Source: Variovorax sp. E3
GTDB taxonomy: Bacteria; Pseudomonadota; Gammaproteobacteria; Burkholderiales; Burkholderiaceae_C
Assembly: GCF_016082275.1 (NCBI RefSeq)
Contig: NZ_MOWM01000066.1
Span: 1-37,604, forward strand
DNA: 37,604 nt
Direction of reading: 5' to 3'
Part shown: positions 28,799-35,480 of the stretch, piece by piece
Layout of the letters: each line of letters opens with the position of its first letter
Numbering within the stretch: position 1 is the first letter of the stretch
Position numbers and translations under genes: made by a program
The notes under the pieces: model-generated
Told to the model about the DNA's origin: nothing
The model's input: only the letters and a program-made list of their open reading frames with translations
Database searches by the model: none

Positions 28799-30079
28799 TC
28801 ACGGTCGCTTCATCTTGCACGAGGTCGGCAGCTCGGCGCGTTCGGGGGCGATGGTCTTGACCACGCGAAAGCCGTAGCCCGAACCCTCGACGTCGAACTG
28901 CACGCCCGGCCTGCCCTGCCGGTCCATCACGCCGACCACGAGCTGCTGCTGGAACTGATGGTCCGCCGCGCGCATGCGGCCGCGCTGGCCGTACAGGCTC
29001 ACGTCGGCCTGCTCCAGCGCACGCGCGACCTGCACGGTGTCGACGCTGCCCGCGCGCTCGACGGCCTGCGCCAGCGACTCGACGAGCAGCTGCAGCCGCA
29101 TGTGCACGTAGTCGTCGGCCGGCTTGGGAAAGCGCGCGCGGAACGCCCGGTAGAAGGCCTCGGACTGCGCCGTCTGCACATTCGGCAGCCAGTCGGCCAC
29201 CGCGATCACGCGGCCGATGCCCGCATCGCCGATGGCGGCCGGCGCGCCGAGCGCGTTGCCGTAGAAGGTATAGAAGGTGCCGTTGAAGCCGGCCTCGCGC
29301 GCGGCCTTCACGAGCAGCGTGAGGTCGTTGCCCCAGTTGCCCGTGAACACGGCCTGCGCGCCGCTCGCAATGATCTTGGTGGCGTAAGGCGCGAAGTCCT
29401 TCACCTTGCCCATCGGGTGCAGCTCGTCGCCGACGATCTCCACGTCGGGCCGCTGCGCGCCGAGCTGGCGGCGCGCCTCGCGCAGCACCGACTGGCCGAA
29501 GCTGTAGTCCTGCCCGATCAGGTACGCGCGCTTGAGCGCCGCGTCGTCTTTCACCACGTCCATCAGCGCGGCCATGCGCATGTCGGCATGCGCGTCGAAG
29601 CGGAAGTGCCAGAAGCTGCAGCGCTCGTTGGTGAGCACCGGATCGACCGCCGCGTAGTTCAGGAAGATCACGCGCCGCGATGCATCGCGTTCGTTGTTCT
29701 TCTCGATGGCATCGACCAGCGCCGATGCCGTGGCCGACGAGTTGCCCTGCAGCACGATGCGCGCGCCGTCGTCGATCGCGGCGCGCAATGCGGACAGGGC
29801 TTCTTCGTTCTGGCCCTTGCTGTCGTAGCGGTCCAGTTGCAAGGGCCGCGCGCCGCCCGGCAGCTTGACGCCGCCGCGCGCGTTCACACGTTCGACGGCC
29901 CACAGCAGGTTGCGGAACACCGCCTCGCCGGTGTTGGCGAACGGGCCGCTCATGCTCTCGATCAGCGCCAGGCGAATGGGGGCGGGCTGCGGTTGCGCCA
30001 GCGCGGCGAAGGGTCTCGCGCATAGCGCCAGCGCTGCGAATTTCAAGGCCTCGCGACGCCAAATAAAGGGGGGATTCAT
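28799..30079 (-). CDS. Periplasmic branched-chain-amino-acid-type ABC substrate-binding protein
   Basis: The protein is a type I periplasmic binding protein (LivK/Peripla_BP_6 family) of 426 residues. The N-terminal signal has twin arginines before a hydrophobic stretch (WRREALKFAALALCARPFAA) and an AQP cleavage region, so Tat export is possible. Core motifs include IRLALIESMSGPFANTGEAV and VFTGNWGNDLTLLVKAAREA. The start at 30079 is preferred because the signal peptide begins there; an upstream GTG at 30127 has no support. No permease or ATPase gene accompanies it, so it is an orphan receptor or uses a distant transporter. Confidence 0.85.
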   Translation of the reverse strand: MNPPFIWRREALKFAALALCARPFAALAQPQPAPIRLALIESMSGPFANTGEAVFRNLLWAVERVNARGGVKLPGGARPLQLDRYDSKGQNEEALSALRAAIDDGARIVLQGNSSATASALVDAIEKNNERDASRRVIFLNYAAVDPVLTNERCSFWHFRFDAHADMRMAALMDVVKDDAALKRAYLIGQDYSFGQSVLREARRQLGAQRPDVEIVGDELHPMGKVKDFAPYATKIIASGAQAVFTGNWGNDLTLLVKAAREAGFNGTFYTFYGNALGAPAAIGDAGIGRVIAVADWLPNVQTAQSEAFYRAFRARFPKPADDYVHMRLQLLVESLAQAVERAGSVDTVQVARALEQADVSLYGQRGRMRAADHQFQQQLVVGVMDRQGRPGVQFDVEGSGYGFRVVKTIAPERAELPTSCKMKRP

Positions 30080-30082
30080 TGT

Positions 30083-30110
30083 CTTGAAACGCGTGCCGCT
30101 GCGCCTAGAT
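30083..30110 (+). promoter_or_regulatory. Possible heat-shock (sigma-32) promoter upstream of hsp20
   Basis: CTTGAA (30083-30088) matches the sigma-32 -35 core and is followed after 13 bases by CGCCTAGAT (30102-30110), a partial match to the CCCCATnT -10. A separate CCCCAT at 30173-30178 lacks a partner. The call rests on the match and on the heat-shock gene downstream. Confidence 0.3.
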
Positions 30111-30203
30111 GAGGTGTCAAGCGGCACTCAACGATGGAACGGCCGCGCAGTGTAAGGGACACACATTCTTGTCCCCATTGTGTTCATTCAGGAGTTCTTC
30201 ACC

Positions 30204-30575
30204 ATGTTTTTCGCACCCACTCTCCGCACCGCCCGCTTCGCTCCGCGCGCCTACGACCGCGCCTTCGAACGCTTCGCCAGCGAGGCCCTCGCCGGCACCC
30301 GCCGTTCGCCCCTCGTGGAACAGGACGACAAGAGCTGGACCCTCTCGCTCGACGTGCCGGGCTTCGCGCGTGAAGACCTCGCGATCAGCATCGAAGGCGC
30401 CGTGCTGCGCATCGACAGCAAGGCCGAAGCCAAGCGCCAGTTCAAGGCCGCCTACGAGCTGCCGCAGGACATCGACGTGGCCACCAGCGAAGCGAGGCTC
30501 GAGAACGGCGTGCTCACGCTGAAGCTCGGAAAGCTGGTGCCGGTGAGCCAGGCCGCGCAGTTGCAAATCAACTAG
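30204..30575 (+). CDS. Small heat-shock protein, Hsp20/alpha-crystallin family
   Basis: Hsp20 proteins hold unfolding proteins in oligomers until other chaperones act. The 123-residue protein starts at ATG 30204, nine bases after AGGAG, rather than at 30180, which has no ribosome site. The alpha-crystallin domain runs from about residue 35 to the end: DKSWTLSLDVPGFAREDLAI, then the A-x-L-x-N-G-V-L-T-L signature in SEARLENGVLTLKLGKL. It ends with LQIN, similar to the C-terminal anchoring motif. It is shorter than the usual 140-160 residues, mostly at the N-terminal arm. Confidence 0.92.
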   Translation: MFFAPTLRTARFAPRAYDRAFERFASEALAGTRRSPLVEQDDKSWTLSLDVPGFAREDLAISIEGAVLRIDSKAEAKRQFKAAYELPQDIDVATSEARLENGVLTLKLGKLVPVSQAAQLQIN

Positions 30576-30585
30576 TTCGGCCTAT

Positions 30586-30707
30586 GCCCACAAGAAGAAA
30601 GTGTCAGTAAAGGCTTCTTTTTGACTTTGAACATGCTCCCTATTCACAATAGGGCCGCATAACGTCACATGATGTGACGTTTTCTTAGTACTTTCTTCTT
30701 CGTGGGC
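30586..30707. repeat. 122-base element with terminal and nested inverted repeats
   Basis: The 189-base gap between hsp20 and the hydrolase holds several nested palindromes. The ends are GCCCACAAGAAGAAAGT (30586-30602) and its near-perfect reverse complement (30690-30707), with one extra base. Inside are CCCTATT-CAC-AATAGGG (30638-30654) and the perfect 21-base palindrome AACGTCACAT-G-ATGTGACGTT (30661-30681), followed by TTCTT. No target duplication was found. It may be an hsp20 terminator plus an operator for the hydrolase, or a MITE-like remnant. A candidate promoter TTGACT (30621-30626), 18 bases, CACAAT (30645-30650) would put the palindrome at the transcription start. Confidence 0.55.
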
Positions 30708-30764
30708 GTCTCGTAAACGCATCGAGTTCCATGACGGTGCGGGTCGGGTGCCCCTCATGGCACC

Positions 30765-31517
30765 ATGAAAACACACCTTCAACCTGCAAATCCCACCGAA
30801 CAATCCGACACGCTCCTGGTCTTTTTGCCGGGTGCGTACCTCAAGCCCGACGAGTTCGAGCGCGAGGGTTTCATCAGCGCCGTGCGGGAGCGCCACCTCG
30901 CGGCCGACGCGCTGCTGGTCGACGCCGACGTGTCGTACTACTACGACCAGACGCTCAGCGAACGGCTGCACGCGGACGTCATCGCCCCGCAGCGCGCCAA
31001 CGGCTACAAGGCCATCTGGCTCGTGGGCATTTCGATCGGCGGCTTCGGCGCGCTGATTCACGAACTGGCGCGTCCGGGCTCGGTGGACGGCATCGTGGCG
31101 CTGGCGCCCTACCTCGGGCGCCGCGTGCTCGGCGCGGAAATCAAGAAGGCCGGCGGCCTGCGCGCCTGGCAAGCGCCCACGGGCCCGCAGCCCGACGAGG
31201 AACCCGACCGCAAGCTGTGGCCCTTCTTCCAGCAATACCTCGCGGCGCAGCCGTCGAAGAACCTGCCGCCGCTGTACCTGGGGTTCGGCCTCGAAGACCG
31301 CTTTGCCAGCAACCACAAGCTGCTGGCCGATGCCCTGCCCCCGGGCCGCGTGTTCACCACCGAAGGCGGCCACGACTGGCCGCAGTGGCGCCAGCTCTGG
31401 CGCAATGTGCTGGACGTGCTGCCGCTGCCGGCGCTCGGCCGGGCACGCCAATCTGTTACGCAGTCTCCGGCAGCGGCGCCCCGGCAGACAGCGATGCCAT
31501 TGGCCATCGCGGTTTGA
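30765..31517 (+). CDS. Alpha/beta-hydrolase family protein
   Basis: This 250-residue predicted serine hydrolase is of unknown substrate and probably cytoplasmic, as no signal peptide is seen. The nucleophile elbow is GISIGG with S90. A likely acid lies in GLEDRFASNHK and the histidine in EGGHDWPQW, in the usual strand-8 place. The N-terminal LLVFLPGAYLKPDEFEREG is the oxyanion-hole region. No Shine-Dalgarno stands out before the ATG at 30765. Its last 62 bases overlap, in antisense, the end of tsaD. Confidence 0.82.
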   Translation: MKTHLQPANPTEQSDTLLVFLPGAYLKPDEFEREGFISAVRERHLAADALLVDADVSYYYDQTLSERLHADVIAPQRANGYKAIWLVGISIGGFGALIHELARPGSVDGIVALAPYLGRRVLGAEIKKAGGLRAWQAPTGPQPDEEPDRKLWPFFQQYLAAQPSKNLPPLYLGFGLEDRFASNHKLLADALPPGRVFTTEGGHDWPQWRQLWRNVLDVLPLPALGRARQSVTQSPAAAPRQTAMPLAIAV

Positions 31518-32513
31518 CGTCGAAGGCGTAGCGCTCGCTCGCCTGCGACAGGCCCGACTGCAAACGCATCGCGGCGGCCATGGCGATCATGGCGCCGTTG
31601 TCGGTGCACAGGTGCAGCTCGGGGTAGTGCACCCGCACCTTGCGCCTGGCGCACGCGGCATTCAGCTGCTCGCGCAGGTTCTTGTTCGCACCCACCCCGC
31701 CGGCCACCACCAGCCGCTTCAGGCCGGTCTGGTCGAGCGCCGAGAGCGACTTCTTCAGCAGCACTTCGACGATGGCCGCCTGCGTGGACGCCGCCAGGTC
31801 GGCCTTGTTCGCCTCGAGCTGGTCGCCGAGCTTCTTGGCCTGGGTGAGCACCGCCGTCTTCAGGCCGGCGAATGAAAAGTCGAGGTCACCGCTGTGCAGC
31901 AGCGGGCGCGGCAGCTTGAACGCCGTGGCGCTGCCGCCCTCGGCCAGCTTGGCGAGCCACGGGCCGCCGGGGTACGGCAGGCCCATGAGCTTGGCGCTCT
32001 TGTCGAAGGCTTCGCCGGCCGCGTCGTCGATGGTCTCGCCGAGCAGTTCGTAGCGCCCCACGCCGTCCACGCGCATCAGCTGCGTATGACCGCCCGACAC
32101 CAGCAGCGCCACGAACGGAAACTCCGGCGGGTCGGCGCTCAGGAACGGCGACAGCAGATGCCCTTCGAGGTGATGCACGCCCAGCACCGGCTTGCCCAGC
32201 GCCACGCCCAGCGCGCAGGCCACGCCGGCGCCCACGAGCAGCGCACCCGCCAGGCCGGGGCCGCGCGTGTAGGCCACCACTCGACCTCGCCGAGCGCGCG
32301 CCCGGCCTCGGCCATGACGGCTTCAGTGAGCGGCAGCACGCGGCGGATGTGGTCGCGGCTGGCCAGTTCGGGCACCACGCCGCCGTAGGCCTGGTGCATG
32401 GCGATCTGGCTGTGCAGCGCGTGCGAAAGCAGCACCGGCAGCGCGTCGCCGTGCGACTCGACCAGCGCCACGCCGGTTTCATCGCAGGATGATTCGATTC
32501 CCAACAAGAGCAT
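31456..32513 (-). CDS. tsaD: tRNA N6-adenosine threonylcarbamoyltransferase TsaD, with a 1-base deletion
   Basis: TsaD transfers the threonylcarbamoyl group to A37 of ANN-reading tRNAs, an essential modification made with TsaB and TsaE. The start MLLLGIESSCDETGVALVES at 32513 is the family N-terminus. The metal-binding histidines are in GVHHLEGHLLSP and a glycine-rich nucleotide motif in ALLVSGGHTQLM. Near 32280 the frame breaks between GEVE and VAYTRGPGLAGALLVGAG; one missing G (GAG GTG GTG) restores the usual sequence. The repaired protein is about 352 residues. Loss of an essential gene would not be tolerated, so the break is probably a sequence error. It is divergent from nasR and convergent with the hydrolase. 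Confidence 0.94.
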
Positions 32514-32520
32514 GGCGTCG

Positions 32521-32526
32521 AGTGTA
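32521..32526 (-). promoter_or_regulatory. Possible -10 box for a leaderless tsaD transcript
   Basis: TACACT (minus strand 32526-32521) lies seven bases from the tsaD ATG, where no ribosome site is visible. The -35 region is poor. The arrangement repeats that seen at marR, the exporter and DUF1178. Confidence 0.3.
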
Positions 32527-32572
32527 GGTGGCGCCCGCCGGGGTCGCCCGCGAAGGGGCAAACGCACGCCAG

Positions 32573-32588
32573 AGGCACGGATGTTGCA
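32573..32588 (+). promoter_or_regulatory. Sigma-54 promoter of nasR
   Basis: AGGCACGGATGTTGCA matches the -24/-12 consensus TGGCACGN4TTGCA at every fixed position but the first. The GG (32574-32575) and GC (32586-32587) are exactly 10 bases apart. The predicted start at about 32599 leaves a 24-base leader before the ATG at 32623 and rules out the in-frame ATG at 32581, which lies in the promoter. RpoN with an NtrC-type activator is inferred; no clear NtrC site was found nearby. Confidence 0.7.
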
Positions 32589-32622
32589 ACACCCCTGCAC
32601 AGCCCCGCAGGCCCCTCCCACC

Positions 32623-33894
32623 ATGAAGTCCGGACTGAGTTTTCTGATCGCCGCCCGCCGCTGCGAAATCGACGAGCTGGACCAGCTCGCGCGCACCAGC
32701 GAACTGGTCGGCGTGATCGGCCGGCTGGTGCATGCGCTGCAGCGCGAGCGCGGCATGTCGAACGTGTTCCTGGCCTCGCAGGGCGGGCGCTTCGGCGAGC
32801 AGCGCGCGCCGCAGATCGCCGAATGCCTGGCGCTGGAGCAGGCAGTGCGCGCGGGCTTCGACCAGCTCGAGGCCGAGAACCACCGCGGCGTCGGCCCCGG
32901 CAACGGCGCCCGCCTGTTCAGCCGCATCGCCTGGGTGCTGCCCGGCCTGGACGCCCTGCCCGCGCTGCGCCGCCGCATCGACGCGCTCGAGCTCAAGCCC
33001 GCGCAATCGACCGCCGCCTTCGCCAAGCTCGTCGCGGGCCTGTTGTCGGTGGTGTTCGAGGCGGCCGACGGCGCCACCGACCCCGAGATCTCGCGCCTGC
33101 TGGTCGCGATGTTCAACTTCATGCAGGGCAAGGAGTTCGCGGGCCAGGAGCGTGCCTTCGGCGCCGCCGCGCTGGCAACCGGCCACGGCGACGAAGCGCG
33201 GCGCCTGCAGTGGCTGCACCTGATCGAATCGCAGGAGCGCTGCTTCCAGGTGTTCGGCGACTTCTCGGGCAGCGCGGTGCTGGCGCTGTGGCGCGAGCGC
33301 CAGTCCGACAGCGTGCTGGCCGAGCTCGAGCGCATGCGCCGCACGGGCGCGGGCCCGGGCGCACCCGATGCCGCGCTGAGCCAGGCCTGGTTCGACTGCT
33401 GCACGCGCCGCATCGACGCCATGAAGACGGTCGAAGACCGCCTCGCCGCCGACCTGCGCGCCCTGTGCGACCGCAAGACCGCGCAGGCGCGCAGCGAGCT
33501 GCAGGCCTATCAGCAGTTGCTCGACACGCTGGCCCCGCAGACCCACGGCGCCCTGTTCTTCGACGACGCCGACGCACAGGCGGCCGCGCCCGCGCAGTTC
33601 GGGCGTCACCTCGAGCGCTCGGTGCTCGACATGGTCCAGGAGCAGTCGCAGCGGCTGCAGGCCATGAGCGACGAGCTCGACACCGTGCGCGCCTCGCTCA
33701 ACGAACGCAAGCTCGTCGAGCGCGCCAAGGGCCTCCTGATGGCCCACCGCCGCATGACCGAGCAGGAGGCGCACAAGATGCTGCGCCAGACCGCCATGAA
33801 CCAGGGCCGCCGGCTCATCGAGGTGGCCGAGTCGGTGCTGTCGATGGCCGACTACCTGCCCGCGCCCGACCGCGCGCCGCCGCCCCTGCGCTGA
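32623..33894 (+). CDS. nasR: Nitrate-sensing NIT-ANTAR transcription antiterminator (NasR type)
   Basis: NasR-type proteins bind nitrate or nitrite through an N-terminal NIT domain and then use a C-terminal ANTAR domain to bind a two-hairpin RNA and prevent termination. In this 423-residue protein the NIT domain covers about residues 30-300, with the characteristic LVHALQRERGMSNVFLASQG and LLVAMFNFMQGKEFAGQERA. The ANTAR domain covers about residues 360-420, with ERKLVERAKGLLMAHRRMTE and AMNQGRRLIEVAESVLSMA. A fitting RNA target lies 190 bases downstream in the nrtA leader. The start at 32623 is supported by the sigma-54 promoter position. The symbol follows the Klebsiella protein with the same domain order. 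Confidence 0.9.
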   Translation: MKSGLSFLIAARRCEIDELDQLARTSELVGVIGRLVHALQRERGMSNVFLASQGGRFGEQRAPQIAECLALEQAVRAGFDQLEAENHRGVGPGNGARLFSRIAWVLPGLDALPALRRRIDALELKPAQSTAAFAKLVAGLLSVVFEAADGATDPEISRLLVAMFNFMQGKEFAGQERAFGAAALATGHGDEARRLQWLHLIESQERCFQVFGDFSGSAVLALWRERQSDSVLAELERMRRTGAGPGAPDAALSQAWFDCCTRRIDAMKTVEDRLAADLRALCDRKTAQARSELQAYQQLLDTLAPQTHGALFFDDADAQAAAPAQFGRHLERSVLDMVQEQSQRLQAMSDELDTVRASLNERKLVERAKGLLMAHRRMTEQEAHKMLRQTAMNQGRRLIEVAESVLSMADYLPAPDRAPPPLR

Positions 33895-33907
33895 ACACGT
33901 TCAATTT

Positions 33908-33930
33908 GGTGCAGCGCACAACAACCGTGC
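33908..33930 (+). promoter_or_regulatory. Candidate NtrC-type enhancer for nrtA
   Basis: GCAC-N7-GTGC (33916-33930) matches the inner halves of the NtrC site TGCACYN5RGTGCA but not its flanking or Y/R positions. A separate half-site GGTGCA (33908-33913) is adjacent. The centre lies about 125 bases before the predicted sigma-54 start, a normal enhancer distance. Confidence 0.45.
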
Positions 33931-34022
33931 CTGCCGCGCATCTCGGGGCGAAGCCGGCGCACCCCGCGCCACCCGGCCGCCCGCCGCTACTTTCCCGATA
34001 GCGGCCACCCCGCCGCGAAGGC

Positions 34023-34038
34023 TGGCACACCGCTTGCA
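34023..34038 (+). promoter_or_regulatory. Sigma-54 promoter of the nrt operon
   Basis: TGGCAC-ACCGC-TTGCA is a near-perfect -24/-12 element. GG (34024-34025) and GC (34036-34037) are 10 bases apart. Predicted start is about 34049, giving a 177-base leader that contains the antiterminator hairpins and terminator. RpoN dependence is inferred from the match and the nitrate genes. Confidence 0.8.
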
Positions 34039-34079
34039 AGCAACCAACGCACAGGCCTTCACCGGCCTTCAGGCAGGCA

Positions 34080-34128
34080 GCACCCAACGGCGGGTGCGAC
34101 CCACCGAATCGGACAAAGGCGTCCCCAT
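34080..34128 (+). promoter_or_regulatory. ANTAR-responsive antiterminator: twin hexaloop hairpins P1 and P2
   Basis: P1 is GCACCC-AACGGC-GGGTGC (34080-34097), a perfect 6-bp stem with a six-base loop. P2 is GGAC-AAAGGC-GTCC (34111-34124), a 4-bp stem with a six-base loop, possibly extended by an AT/AT pair across an internal loop. Both loops have A at position 1 and G at position 4, the signature of ANTAR target RNAs, and share AAxGGC. P2 overlaps the 5' arm of the terminator, so P2 and terminator exclude each other. NasR bound to P1-P2 in the presence of nitrate would let transcription continue into nrtA. Structures were read by eye. Confidence 0.75.
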
Positions 34129-34183
34129 CCCGCAAGCTCGTTTTCGAGCAGCCCCTGCGCGGTGCGGACGCCTTTTCGTTTTT
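34115..34183 (+). terminator. Leader terminator controlled by the antiterminator
   Basis: AAAGGCGTCC (34115-34124) pairs perfectly with GGACGCCTTT (34166-34175). The 41-base loop contains an inner hairpin GCTCG-TTTT-CGAGC (34136-34149). A T-rich tail TTTTCGTTTTT follows (34173-34183), and the nrtA ATG is about 43 bases further on. The 5' arm is the P2 loop and 3' strand, giving a simple on/off switch. Confidence 0.8.
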
Positions 34184-34225
34184 GCCTTTCTTGTTTTTGT
34201 TCGCCATCAACCGGAGCCCCGACCC

Positions 34226-35470
34226 ATGACCGACCTGCTCACCACCCGCCTCAGCCGACGCCGCGTCCTGCAAGCCGCCGCCATCGGCGCCGTGGGCATC
34301 GACCCCGCACTGCGCGCGGCCGTCTGGGCCCAGGGCTCGGACAAGCCCGAGAAGGAAGAAGTGAAGATCGGCTTCATCCCGCTGACCGACTGCGCCAGCG
34401 TGGTGATGGCCTCGGTGCTGGGCATCGACAAGAAGTACGGCGTGAAGATCGTCCCCAGCAAGGAGGCCAGCTGGGCCGGCGTGCGCGACAAGCTCGCCAA
34501 CGGCGACCTCGACATGGCGCACGTGCTCTACGGCCTGGTCTACGGCATGCACCTGGGCCTGAGCGGCCCCAAGAAGGACATGGCCGTGCTCATGACCCTG
34601 AACAACAACGGCCAGGCCATCACGCTGTCCAAGAAATTGGCCGACAAGGGCGCGGTCGACGCGGCGTCGCTGGCCAAGCTCATCGCCAGCGAGAAGCGCG
34701 AATACACCTTCGCGCAGACCTTCCCCACGGGCACGCACGCCATGTGGCTGTACTACTGGCTGGCCTCGGCAGGCATCGACCCCTTCAAGGACGTGAAGAA
34801 CATCACCGTGCCGCCGCCGCAGATGGTGGCCAACATGCGCGTGGGCAACATGGACGGCTACTGCGTGGGCGAGCCCTGGGGCCAGCGCGCCATCATGGAC
34901 GGCATCGGCATCACGGCCATCACCACGCAGGACATCTGGAAGGACCACCCCGAGAAGGTGCTGGGCACCACGTCCGACTTCGTGAAGAAGTACCCCAACA
35001 CCGCGCGCGCCGTGACCGCGGCCATCCTCGAGGCCAGCAAGTGGATCGACGCCGGCCTGCAGAACAAGAACAAGATGGCCGAGACCATCGCCGACAAGAG
35101 CTACGTCAACACCAGCGTGGACGCCATCAACCAGCGCATCCTGGGCCGCTACACCAACGGCCTGGGCAAGAGCTGGGACGACCCGAACTTCATGAAGTTC
35201 TACAACGGCGGCGCCGTGAACTTCCCCTACCTGTCGGACGGCATGTGGTTCCTCACGCAGCACAAGCGCTGGGGCCTGCTGAAGGAACACCCCGACTACC
35301 TGAAGGTGGCCACCGAGATCAACCGCATCGACATCTACAAGCAGGCCGCCACGGCCACGCAGACGCCGGTGCCCAAGGACGCGATGCGCACCAGCAAGCT
35401 GTTCGACGGCTCGGTCTGGGACGGCAAGGACCCGAAGAAGTACGCCGATTCATTCAAGCTTCATGCATAG
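34226..35470 (+). CDS. nrtA: Nitrate ABC transporter substrate-binding protein
   Basis: NrtA binds nitrate (or nitrite) in the periplasm and delivers it to the importer. The 414-residue protein has a Tat-type signal (SRRRVL at residues 10-15, then a hydrophobic stretch and AWAQG-like processing region). The mature part starts EVKIGFIPLTDCASVVMASV and contains the family motifs ASWAGVRDKLANGDLDMAHV and VGEPWGQRAIMDGIGITAI. The start at 34226 follows GGAG by about 10 bases; an in-frame ATG at 34034 lies inside the sigma-54 promoter and is rejected. A related CmpA-type bicarbonate role is possible, but the regulator next door favours nitrate. Confidence 0.9.
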   Translation: MTDLLTTRLSRRRVLQAAAIGAVGIDPALRAAVWAQGSDKPEKEEVKIGFIPLTDCASVVMASVLGIDKKYGVKIVPSKEASWAGVRDKLANGDLDMAHVLYGLVYGMHLGLSGPKKDMAVLMTLNNNGQAITLSKKLADKGAVDAASLAKLIASEKREYTFAQTFPTGTHAMWLYYWLASAGIDPFKDVKNITVPPPQMVANMRVGNMDGYCVGEPWGQRAIMDGIGITAITTQDIWKDHPEKVLGTTSDFVKKYPNTARAVTAAILEASKWIDAGLQNKNKMAETIADKSYVNTSVDAINQRILGRYTNGLGKSWDDPNFMKFYNGGAVNFPYLSDGMWFLTQHKRWGLLKEHPDYLKVATEINRIDIYKQAATATQTPVPKDAMRTSKLFDGSVWDGKDPKKYADSFKLHA

Positions 35471-35480
35471 GGAGAACACC

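Noticed and set aside
30173..30178. CCCCAT near hsp20 as a sigma-32 -10 element
   Set aside because: No CTTGAA-like -35 exists at the required distance upstream; the better, still weak, candidate is at 30083-30110.
30582..31451. 289-codon minus-strand open frame opposite the hydrolase
   Set aside because: The hydrolase on the plus strand has a nucleophile elbow and family features; this frame has none and runs through the palindromic element.
34034..34225. Longer NrtA start at 34034
   Set aside because: That ATG lies in the sigma-54 promoter upstream of the predicted transcription start, and the Tat signal begins at 34226 after a ribosome site.
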